Shown here in pieces: positions 6,624 through 12,674 of a DNA stretch of 14,956 nucleotides. The notes below the pieces were generated by a model. The model was not told where the DNA came from. It saw only the letters and a list, made by a program, of their open reading frames with translations, and made no database searches. The stretch is from an uncultured Roseburia sp. (GTDB lineage Bacteria > Bacillota > Clostridia > Lachnospirales > Lachnospiraceae): assembly GCA_910587865.1 (NCBI GenBank), contig CAJUNX010000008.1, positions 1 through 14,956 on the forward strand, given 5' to 3'. The translations under genes were made by a program, and so were the position numbers. Numbering within the stretch: position 1 is the stretch's first letter; each line of letters starts with the position of its first letter.

Positions 6624-7379
6624 TTACAGCTGCGCCAGTGTCTGCAGGGCGTTGTCTTTGATCAGCGCCTGATAGTGCTCTCCCAGATATGCACCCTTCG
6701 CAGGAGAAAATGTCTGCTGTACGGCATATTCCGAAAGAATATTGCAGACCCTGTTAAACTGCTCCGGTGTCTGTCCGCTTTTTCTCACAAGAAGAAAATA
6801 CCGGTGCGCCGTCCTGCTCCGGTACAGATCGTTCCTGCCGGTGTAAAGGCCGTTTAAGATATGCGCAAGCCTTGTCACCTCCGACAGGTCGCCGAATACG
6901 AACAGCTTTGTAATATCAACCGGCTCGCCCGCATGCGTCTCCCCGTCGTCCGGACTGCCCTGATCCTTCCCGGCCGCTTTCCTGCGCTCCTCCTGAATCC
7001 GCTTAAACAGACCCAGAATGTCATCCGCTCCCTCCGAGACAACCGGCGAACCGCCGCCCGAAAAGGCATCCTCATACACATCCTCTGGATCCGGCTCCGA
7101 AAACCGGGAAAAACGCGTGTCCAGCTCCTCCGGATACTCTACCTTTGTAATCACAAGAATAATTGTATCCATAGACAGAGGGATTGCCTCAATCATGAGG
7201 GGAATATCGTCCGCTTCAAATCCGAATTCATACGACGCCTGCTGCATCATATCCCGAAACAGCATCTTTGCTTTTTCCGTGCCATATGCAAGTTCGCTGA
7301 GCCTGAGCTGGCGTTCCGCCAGGTCCTCTCTCGTCAGGGTGCAGCGAATCTGATTCTCATTTACTTTTTCAATTTTCAT
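6624..7379 (-). CDS. mecA: MecA-family ClpC adaptor protein
   Basis: A 251-residue adaptor of the MecA/YpbH family, which delivers substrates to the ClpC-ClpP protease; in Bacillus MecA controls ComK and other regulators. The N-terminal substrate-binding domain (1-90) begins MKIEKVNENQIRCTLTREDL and contains EAIPLSMDTIILVITKVEYP. A variable acidic linker follows (about 91-155). The C-terminal ClpC-binding domain begins near KLFVFGDLSEVTRLA and ends YLGEHYQALIKDNALQTLAQ plus a final Leu. The start is ATG at 7377-7379 with GGAAG 7 bases upstream; an in-frame start 14 codons earlier would lie on the promoter transcript's very beginning and is unlikely. Confidence 0.95.
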   Translation of the reverse strand: MKIEKVNENQIRCTLTREDLAERQLRLSELAYGTEKAKMLFRDMMQQASYEFGFEADDIPLMIEAIPLSMDTIILVITKVEYPEELDTRFSRFSEPDPEDVYEDAFSGGGSPVVSEGADDILGLFKRIQEERRKAAGKDQGSPDDGETHAGEPVDITKLFVFGDLSEVTRLAHILNGLYTGRNDLYRSRTAHRYFLLVRKSGQTPEQFNRVCNILSEYAVQQTFSPAKGAYLGEHYQALIKDNALQTLAQL

Positions 7380-7423
7380 ATCATCACTTCCTTCATCCGG
7401 AAATCCCTGTAAACTGTACATCT

Positions 7424-7452
7424 ATTATAATCAAATGCAATATTGATGTAAA
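7424..7452 (-). promoter_or_regulatory. Sigma-A type promoter of mecA
   Basis: On the minus strand TTTACA (7447-7452) is followed by 17 bases and a perfect TATAAT (7424-7429). The match is 5/6 and 6/6, giving a leader of about 38 bases. Confidence 0.82.
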
Positions 7453-7544
7453 GTATACCTTTTCATAAAAAATTTCTAAACTAAAATACTACTCCTCTAT
7501 TATAGCCAAATTTTGTGAAAGATGCACAAACTTTTTTTAAGCTG

Positions 7545-7573
7545 TTGCAAAACTACACCGTTCATGATATAAA
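7545..7573 (+). promoter_or_regulatory. Extended -10 promoter of the kinase operon
   Basis: TTGCAA (7545-7550), a 17-base spacer and TATAAA (7568-7573), preceded by TGA so that an extended -10 (TGn) is present. Transcription would start near 7580, 44 bases before the proposed AUA start. It is divergent from the mecA promoter with about 92 bases between the two -35 elements. Confidence 0.68.
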
Positions 7574-7606
7574 CATATGCATGAGATGCGAATCTGCTAC
7601 GCTATG

Positions 7607-7626
7607 AAAGGAGCGGATACTGCATA
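7607..7626 (+). promoter_or_regulatory. SD and proposed AUA start of the kinase gene
   Basis: AAAGGAG (7607-7613) is the only good SD in the leader. In the kinase frame it is followed 10 bases later by ATA (7624-7626). No ATG, GTG or TTG occurs in that frame between the upstream stop (7582) and ATG 7717. The ATG at 7604 opens an unrelated frame that ends after seven codons. Confidence 0.6.
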
Positions 7627-8952
7627 GAAGAATTAATCCTGTTCGGCAAATACCGGGTATTATCCACACTCGGCACCGGCAGCTTTGCCACTGTATATCT
7701 TGCCGAACATCTGAAAATGAAGGTCTGTCGCGCCATCAAGCGTATCCCCAAAGACGCAGCGCAGACATCTTCTTTCTCCCTGAAGGCTGACTTCCCTGCG
7801 GAAGCTGAGCTTCTTATGAATCTGAACCATCCAGGAATCCCCCTCATATATGACATCGACGAGGACGCCGATTATATCTATATGATCGAAGAATACATTC
7901 AGGGCGAATCATTGGACACATTTGTGCTCCATCAGAACACCATCTCACAGGATCTGGTATTTCAAATAAGCATCCAGCTGTGCGACATTCTCCATTACCT
8001 GCATCATCTGTCGCCTTATCCGATACTGTATCAGGATTTAAAGCCGGAACACATTATATTATGTGGAAATCAGGTAAAATTAATCGACTTTGGAATCGCT
8101 TCTTTTTTTACCGGACCTGGCAATCATTTCCAAATTTATGGAACCGACGGATTTGCGGCTCCGGAAGCCTGTGCAGGGCTGCCGGTCACCCCTTCCGCCG
8201 ACATTTACGGACTGGGAAAAATACTGGAGTTTCTGGGCGATTGTGCCGACCCCGGTCTCCCGGACCGCTTTTCCCGCATCGTTTCCCGCGCCACGTCCTC
8301 CGACCCGTCAAAGCGTTATCCGACGGCAGGAGACGTAAAGGACGCCCTGATCGATGCACAACATCAGTCAGGCAGACATTCTTCGCATCTCATCCGAACC
8401 ATCGCCGTAATCGGGAGCAGTCCCGGAGCCGGAGCCACGCATCTTGCCGTCACGCTGACCGGCGGGCTGAATAAAAAGGGGATTCCTTCTCTTTACATGC
8501 CCTCCGACGGATGTGACATTCCCGGCGCTATCGCGCGGGCTAACCGTCTGTTCAAAGAGCGAAACGGCATCTTTTACTACGGCTATTTTAAAGGAATGCC
8601 GGACTACGGTAACGGAGTTGCGATTCCGGTTCCGTCCGGTCACTGTATCATACGGGATTACGGCAGTCATCCGGTACCTTTTTGCGAACTTGAAGCTGCG
8701 GATATTGTTTTATGCGTCTTAAGCGGAGCAGACTGGAATCTTGCGGACGCCGTCTCACTGGGCCGGCAGCTCGCCCTGCTCCCTCAGACCGTCTTTGTCT
8801 GCGGTCACGGGAACCGGAAGGCCGCGCATACCTGCGCCAGACTGCTTTCCCGCCGTGTATACTGCTTTCCGTCCGATCCGGATCCTTACCGGATTACCGG
8901 TGAAAAATTACGGCTGATTTCGGCTATCATTCAGAAGAAAGGAGGAAGCTGA
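7624..8952 (+). CDS. Ser/Thr protein kinase fused to a C-terminal MinD/ParA-like domain; proposed AUA start
   Basis: From the proposed ATA start this is 442 residues. The kinase domain (about 7-250) shows the glycine loop GTGSFATV (17-24), the ATP lysine in AIK (K39), the catalytic loop YQDLKPEH (136-143), DFG (155-157) and APE (179-181). HRD is replaced by YQD and the usual Asn by His, so activation-loop control may be non-RD. No transmembrane segment or PASTA domain is present, unlike PrkC. A second domain (about 255-442) begins IRTIAVIGSSPGAGATHLAV, a ParA/MinD-type fold start, but the Walker lysine is replaced (GAGATH). Starting at ATG 7717 would delete the glycine loop. The gene heads an operon with a second P-loop protein. 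The biological role is unknown; a scaffold or switch for a membrane machine is only an inference. Confidence 0.85.
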   Translation: MEELILFGKYRVLSTLGTGSFATVYLAEHLKMKVCRAIKRIPKDAAQTSSFSLKADFPAEAELLMNLNHPGIPLIYDIDEDADYIYMIEEYIQGESLDTFVLHQNTISQDLVFQISIQLCDILHYLHHLSPYPILYQDLKPEHIILCGNQVKLIDFGIASFFTGPGNHFQIYGTDGFAAPEACAGLPVTPSADIYGLGKILEFLGDCADPGLPDRFSRIVSRATSSDPSKRYPTAGDVKDALIDAQHQSGRHSSHLIRTIAVIGSSPGAGATHLAVTLTGGLNKKGIPSLYMPSDGCDIPGAIARANRLFKERNGIFYYGYFKGMPDYGNGVAIPVPSGHCIIRDYGSHPVPFCELEAADIVLCVLSGADWNLADAVSLGRQLALLPQTVFVCGHGNRKAAHTCARLLSRRVYCFPSDPDPYRITGEKLRLISAIIQKKGGS

Positions 8953-8953
8953 T

Positions 8954-9619
8954 ATTTTCTTTTTTGATCGCAGCGGAACAAATTCACGCATGACGATCGG
9001 GATTGCAGGCTGCGATTCCGGCGTCGGCGTCACTCACCTGGCGCTTGCCCTCGGCAGCTACTGCTGCTCAAAGCAGCGCAAAAAGGTCGCATATATCGAA
9101 CTGCATGCACGAAATGAGATCTCACGTCTTCTGCGGGAAGAAACCTTAGACTCCATGTTAAGACAGCAGGCCGCAAAAGCCTCTTCGTTCTCACAGGATA
9201 CATTCTGTTTCCGTCTTGACGGCGTCGATTACTATCCGCATGCTTCCGGGAACACGGTTCCCATTCTGCTGAACCGCGGATATGACTGTCTGATTTTAGA
9301 CACCGGACGACCGGAAGAATCCGTTCTGACCGAATTTCTGCGATGCGACCGCAAACTGGTCATCGGAAGTCTGGCGGTGTGGAAAGCATGGAAATATGAA
9401 GCTTTTTTGCATAAGCTGCGCACTTTCGCAGACCTTGGGGAAGGATTTTCCTATCTGGTACAGGCGGGAAACGAAAAAAGCATTTCAGACTTTTCAAAAT
9501 CCCACCCGCTCTCCATGCGCCAGGTTCCGTTCATCAAAAACCCTTTTCGCATCGAAAAGGACCGGTTTCTCTTTTTAGAGGAACTTCTCGCAGCGCCGGT
9601 CCGGCAGCTGCGCGCCTGA
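8954..9619 (+). CDS. MinD/ParA-like protein with degenerate Walker A; proposed AUU start
   Basis: A soluble protein of 221 residues from ATT 8954, or 209 from ATG 8990. It begins (ATG numbering) MTIGIAGCDSGVGVTHLALA: a ParA/MinD-like first strand and P-loop in which the lysine is Val (GVGVTH). Later features are YIELHARNE, a Walker B-like CLILDTGRP and a C-terminal helical part ending PVRQLRA. It resembles the C-terminal domain of the upstream kinase, suggesting a paralogous pair. GGAGG (8941-8945) lies within the end of the kinase gene, 8 bases before ATT 8954, which directly follows the kinase TGA; ATG 8990 has only a weak GGAAC upstream. The function is unrecognised; nucleotide hydrolysis is doubtful without the lysine. 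Confidence 0.78.
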   Translation: MFFFDRSGTNSRMTIGIAGCDSGVGVTHLALALGSYCCSKQRKKVAYIELHARNEISRLLREETLDSMLRQQAAKASSFSQDTFCFRLDGVDYYPHASGNTVPILLNRGYDCLILDTGRPEESVLTEFLRCDRKLVIGSLAVWKAWKYEAFLHKLRTFADLGEGFSYLVQAGNEKSISDFSKSHPLSMRQVPFIKNPFRIEKDRFLFLEELLAAPVRQLRA

Positions 9620-9704
9620 CGGGGACAGGCAGATATATCACGATCTGGTAACCAAAGCGAATTCCTTTTGGCAGGATTAAAACACTTATGGGGGATTATC
9701 ACAA

Positions 9705-9920
9705 TTGAATGAGGAATCGATCAGAAAACTTTATCTCGAGCTCAGCGCCATGGAACACAGAGGTATCACCATCTGGCTGGAAGGTTACCCCAGCAATTCC
9801 GAACGTGTAACCAGTCAGCTCTGCGTGCAGGAAGAGAGCTCCTATATGAGAGACTATATTTTTAACGAGGGGGTGCTGCAGGAGATCCATTTTGATAAAG
9901 TAAAAAAAGAACTGCCTTAA
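9705..9920 (+). CDS. Small uncharacterised protein (71 residues)
   Basis: I do not recognise a named domain. The protein is soluble and acidic, with ELSAMEHRGITIWLEGYPSN in the first half and SSYMRDYIFNEGVLQEIHFD in the second, then a basic end. Codon use resembles that of the neighbours, and the alternation of strand-like and helix-like segments suggests a real small folded domain. The start is TTG at 9705-9707 with GGGGG (9690-9694) 10 bases upstream. It lies 85 bases after the MinD-like gene in the same direction, with no terminator between, so it may be the third gene of the kinase operon. Its stop lies in the loop of a possible hairpin (9912-9927). Confidence 0.7.
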   Translation: MNEESIRKLYLELSAMEHRGITIWLEGYPSNSERVTSQLCVQEESSYMRDYIFNEGVLQEIHFDKVKKELP

Positions 9921-10020
9921 TTGGCAGGTGTAACCAGGAGACAGGATGACTGAGTTCCTCAATGCCCGGTCATACTGCTTCATACAATTGAACCACCTGT
10001 AACGGATGGTGTAATTTGAT
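9911..10020 (+). ncRNA. Candidate structured RNA element downstream of the kinase operon
   Basis: After the 71-residue gene, CAGGTG (9925-9930) can pair with CACCTG (9994-9999), enclosing a nested arm ATGAC/GTCAT (9946-9950 with 9969-9973) capped by TGAG-TTC-CTCA (9951-9961). The same GGCAG (9923-9927) can instead pair with CTGCC (9912-9916) around the stop codon, so two exclusive folds are possible. The element ends near a terminator-like hairpin. It does not match any riboswitch, 6S or SRP pattern I know. It may be a 3' UTR structure or an independent small RNA; no clear promoter of its own is seen. Confidence 0.4.
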
Positions 10021-10027
10021 GAAAAGA

Positions 10028-10065
10028 AGGAGGAAGCTGCCGTGCTACGGCGGCTTCTTCTATCT
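10028..10065 (+). terminator. Probable intrinsic terminator of the kinase operon or RNA element
   Basis: The arms GAAGCTGCCGT (10033-10043) and ACGGCGGCTTC (10047-10057) form an 11-bp stem with one T-G pair and a 3-base loop. The tail TTCTATCT is U-rich but broken by C and A, so efficiency may be partial. The stem lies before the promoter of the next gene. Confidence 0.6.
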
Positions 10066-10087
10066 GTCGGATACTGACGAAAAACCT

Positions 10088-10115
10088 TTGAATTTATCTG
10101 TCAGTATGCTACAAT
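10088..10115 (+). promoter_or_regulatory. Extended -10 promoter of the SH3/GH18 gene
   Basis: TTGAAT (10088-10093), a 16-base spacer and TACAAT (10110-10115), preceded by TGC so that the extended -10 motif is present. Transcription would begin near 10122, about 33 bases before the ATG. Confidence 0.65.
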
Positions 10116-10154
10116 AGGCAGGTAAACGTGTCAGAAAAAGAAAGGGGCCCTGCC

Positions 10155-11888
10155 ATGAAGAAAAAAGTAATACCGGTTTTCGCAGCGATCGTTTTAATCA
10201 TCATTGTCCTGCTTTTCATTCTTCTTGGAAAGTTTATTGAAAAATATACGCCTTCTAAGGAAAGGATGGAGCTGTCAGACTATTATCAGCTCTCCTCCGA
10301 CGAAGAAGTCGCCGTCATTATTAATAATGAAGTCCTCGATATCAAGGGCAGGATAATCAATGGAACGGTCTATCTGAGTTATCAGACCGTACATGATCTG
10401 TTAAACAGCCGTTTTTATCTGGATACCAACGAAAATAAGCTTTTGTATACCACAGCCACGGATCTGGTCTCAGCGGACGCGGAAAGCACCACTTATTCCG
10501 TCACGAAGGAGACGCGTTCTCTCGACCATCCGATTCTCAAGCTGGATGCCTCGGAGGCATATGTTGCCATCGATTTTGTAAAGCTGTATACCGATCTGTC
10601 CTACGAAGTTTATCAGGATCCGAACCGGCTGGTCATCACAAATGTATGGGGCGAATATTCCGCCGCATCTGTAAAAAAGAAAACAGAGCTCCGCTGCCTT
10701 GGCGGAATCAAGAGCGAGATTCTCGCTGATCTGGAAAAAGGGACGACGCTTGCCGTGCTCACGCCGGATGAGACCTGGACAAAAGTCGCCACGGATGACG
10801 GAATCATCGGCTATGTAAAATCCAAAGCGCTCGGCACTGCGACAGTGGAAACGCACACCAGTGACTTTATCCCGGAAACCTTCACTCATATTCAGAAGGA
10901 ATTCCCGATCAGTCTCGCATGGCATCAGGTGACAAATACCTCCGCCAATGGCAATATCGGCTCCGTTCTTCAGAATACCAAGGGAATCAATGTGATCTCG
11001 CCCACCTGGTTTTATCTCACAGACAACAATGGCAGTATCGGTTCTCTTGCCAGCACGGATTATGTAAATTACTGTCACCAGAACGGGATTGAGGTCTGGG
11101 CTCTGGTCAGCAATTTCGGCGCGCGGGATCAGGGACTTGAAAACCCGGATCTCACGGAGATTCTGACTTATACCTCCCGCCGTGAAAATCTGATCAACAA
11201 TCTGATCTCAGCGGCGATTCAGTATAATCTGGACGGAATCAATATCGATTTTGAATCCGTGGATCCGGCGGTCGGAGATGCCTACATCCAGTTCATCCGG
11301 GAAATGTCCTTAAAATGTGCCAATAACGGTGTCGTTCTCTCGGTGGACAACTATGCTCCCACCGATTACACCGCCTTTTATAACCGCGCCGAGCAGGCAG
11401 TCTTTGCGGATTACATCATTCTGATGGCGTATGACGAGCATTACTCCGGCTCAGAGGAAGCCGGCTCCGTCGCCTCGATCGGCTTTGTCTCGGACGGCGT
11501 TGCAAATACGCTGCGGGAGGTTCCCGCCGGCCAGCTGATCCTCGGCATGCCGTTTTATACACGTGTGTGGAGTGAGACGCCTACCACAGAAGCGGAGGAT
11601 TCCGACACGATCGATTATGAACTTGGCTGTTACTCCGCCGGCATGAAGGATGTGCAGAATCTGATCTCCGTCAACGGCGCCATCCCTGTGTGGAACGAGG
11701 AGACGGGCCAGTATTATGCCGAATATGTCAACAGCGGCGCGACCTATCGGATCTGGATTGAGGATACCGCCTCACTGGAAGAAAAGTTAAAGGTCATGCA
11801 GTCCAGCCAGCTCGCCGGCGGCGCTTTCTGGAAGCTCGGGCTTGAGGACAGCTCCGTGTGGGATACGATCATTAAATATATCAACTGA
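10155..11888 (+). CDS. Membrane-anchored SH3-GH18 glycoside hydrolase (spore/cell-wall type)
   Basis: A 577-residue protein. A short basic start and one membrane helix (4-25) anchor it with the rest outside. Residues about 50-165 look like a copper-amine-oxidase-N-like segment. An SH3-type domain follows (about 172-226; TWTKVATDDGIIGYVKSK). The GH18 barrel runs from about 250 to the end, with the catalytic motif DGINIDFE (360-367; acid/base E367), MAYDEHY (424-430) and the final-strand GAFWKLG (556-562). GH18 enzymes with SH3 or LysM domains (YdhD, SleL and relatives) act on peptidoglycan or spore cortex in Firmicutes; the true substrate here is unknown. ATG 10155 has AAAGGGG 7 bases upstream; a GTG nine codons earlier lacks an SD. 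A CwlD-like amidase follows. Confidence 0.88.
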   Translation: MKKKVIPVFAAIVLIIIVLLFILLGKFIEKYTPSKERMELSDYYQLSSDEEVAVIINNEVLDIKGRIINGTVYLSYQTVHDLLNSRFYLDTNENKLLYTTATDLVSADAESTTYSVTKETRSLDHPILKLDASEAYVAIDFVKLYTDLSYEVYQDPNRLVITNVWGEYSAASVKKKTELRCLGGIKSEILADLEKGTTLAVLTPDETWTKVATDDGIIGYVKSKALGTATVETHTSDFIPETFTHIQKEFPISLAWHQVTNTSANGNIGSVLQNTKGINVISPTWFYLTDNNGSIGSLASTDYVNYCHQNGIEVWALVSNFGARDQGLENPDLTEILTYTSRRENLINNLISAAIQYNLDGINIDFESVDPAVGDAYIQFIREMSLKCANNGVVLSVDNYAPTDYTAFYNRAEQAVFADYIILMAYDEHYSGSEEAGSVASIGFVSDGVANTLREVPAGQLILGMPFYTRVWSETPTTEAEDSDTIDYELGCYSAGMKDVQNLISVNGAIPVWNEETGQYYAEYVNSGATYRIWIEDTASLEEKLKVMQSSQLAGGAFWKLGLEDSSVWDTIIKYIN

Positions 11889-11910
11889 TACGGCAGGAAA
11901 AGATTTCATA

Positions 11911-11963
11911 ATTCCCGGAATTTGCGAATATGATGATACGAGCAAATTTCCGGGAGTTTTTTT
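11911..11963 (+). terminator. Intrinsic terminator after the GH18 gene that overlaps the amidase SD
   Basis: The arms 11911-11925 (core TCCCGGAATTTGC) and 11942-11957 (GCAAATTTCCGGGA) pair over about 15 bp with one bulged T, a 16-base loop and then seven T (11957-11963). The SD GGGAG (11952-11956) of the amidase lies inside the 3' arm. Confidence 0.82.
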
Positions 11964-12674
11964 ATGAGACGTCATCACATGAAAAAGAAAATCGAGCTTG
12001 CCATGGCTGTCTGTATGATTCTGGCCGCTTTTGTCCTTGCAAGGCAGGGGGCCGTCTATGTTCTGAGCGAAAAGGCCGACAATAAGGAAATCTGTATTGT
12101 TATAGACGCCGGACACGGAGGCGGCGACCCCGGAAAAGTAGGGATCAACGATGCGCTGGAAAAAGATATCAATCTGTCAGTCGCCTTAAAACTGAAAAGC
12201 CTGCTCGAGCAGAAAGACATCAAAGTTGTTCTGACAAGGGATTCCGACACCAGCCTGGCGCCGGCAGGCGCGAACAATCAGAAAGCCGCCGATATGCAGC
12301 AGCGCTGCCAGATTATTACGGAGACCAATCCCGTCTTTACCATCAGCATCCATCAGAACAGCTATACGACACCTGATATCCGGGGCGCCCAGGTCTTTTA
12401 TTACGGTCAGTCCGACAAGGGGGAGGAGCTCGCCGCTATCCTGCAGAAAAATCTGATCTCCCGCCTGGATCCGGAAAACCGAAGGACGGCAAAAGCAAAC
12501 GAAAGCTATTATCTCCTGAAAAAAACACCCACACCTACCGTTATCGTAGAATGTGGGTTTTTAAGTAATCCAGAAGAAGCAGAGCTCCTTCTGGATGCAG
12601 ATTATCAAAATAAACTCTCACGGGCGATCTATATGGGTATCCTCGAGTATTTAGAAAAAGAAGATCTCCTATAG
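11964..12674 (+). CDS. cwlD: N-acetylmuramoyl-L-alanine amidase, CwlD-like (Amidase_3)
   Basis: A 236-residue exported or membrane-anchored amidase. It has a basic N-terminus plus one hydrophobic helix (10-28) and a single Amidase_3 domain (42-230). The zinc ligands expected for the family are visible: H51 in DAGHGG, E66 in DALEKDINL and H130 in SIHQNS; the catalytic Glu is E196 in VECGFLSN. Amidase_3 enzymes cleave the MurNAc-L-Ala bond; CwlD, the single-domain anchored form, prepares muramic-delta-lactam in spore cortex. CwlD is preferred over vegetative amidases because of the size and lack of binding repeats, but the name is an inference. The start ATG 11964 follows GGGAG by 7 T residues. 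ATG 11979 has no SD. Confidence 0.85.
   Translation: MRRHHMKKKIELAMAVCMILAAFVLARQGAVYVLSEKADNKEICIVIDAGHGGGDPGKVGINDALEKDINLSVALKLKSLLEQKDIKVVLTRDSDTSLAPAGANNQKAADMQQRCQIITETNPVFTISIHQNSYTTPDIRGAQVFYYGQSDKGEELAAILQKNLISRLDPENRRTAKANESYYLLKKTPTPTVIVECGFLSNPEEAELLLDADYQNKLSRAIYMGILEYLEKEDLL

Noticed and set aside
7717..8952. Kinase starting at ATG 7717
   Set aside because: This would remove the glycine loop and first strands of the kinase, which are clearly encoded upstream in the same frame, and it has no SD.
9644..9676. Inverted repeat around GAATTC as a terminator between the MinD-like and 71-residue genes
   Set aside because: The stem is AT-rich with two central mismatches and no T run follows.
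9911..10060. A known riboswitch (c-di-AMP, TPP, c-di-GMP) or 6S/SRP RNA
   Set aside because: None of the conserved cores of these classes can be found; an ACTGAG match to the TPP motif stands alone.
10042..10077. An 11-residue leader-like frame (GTG start, AGGAGG 8 bases upstream)
   Set aside because: It lies inside the terminator hairpin and upstream of the promoter of the next gene, so it cannot be that gene's leader. The purine-rich stem arm explains the SD-like match.
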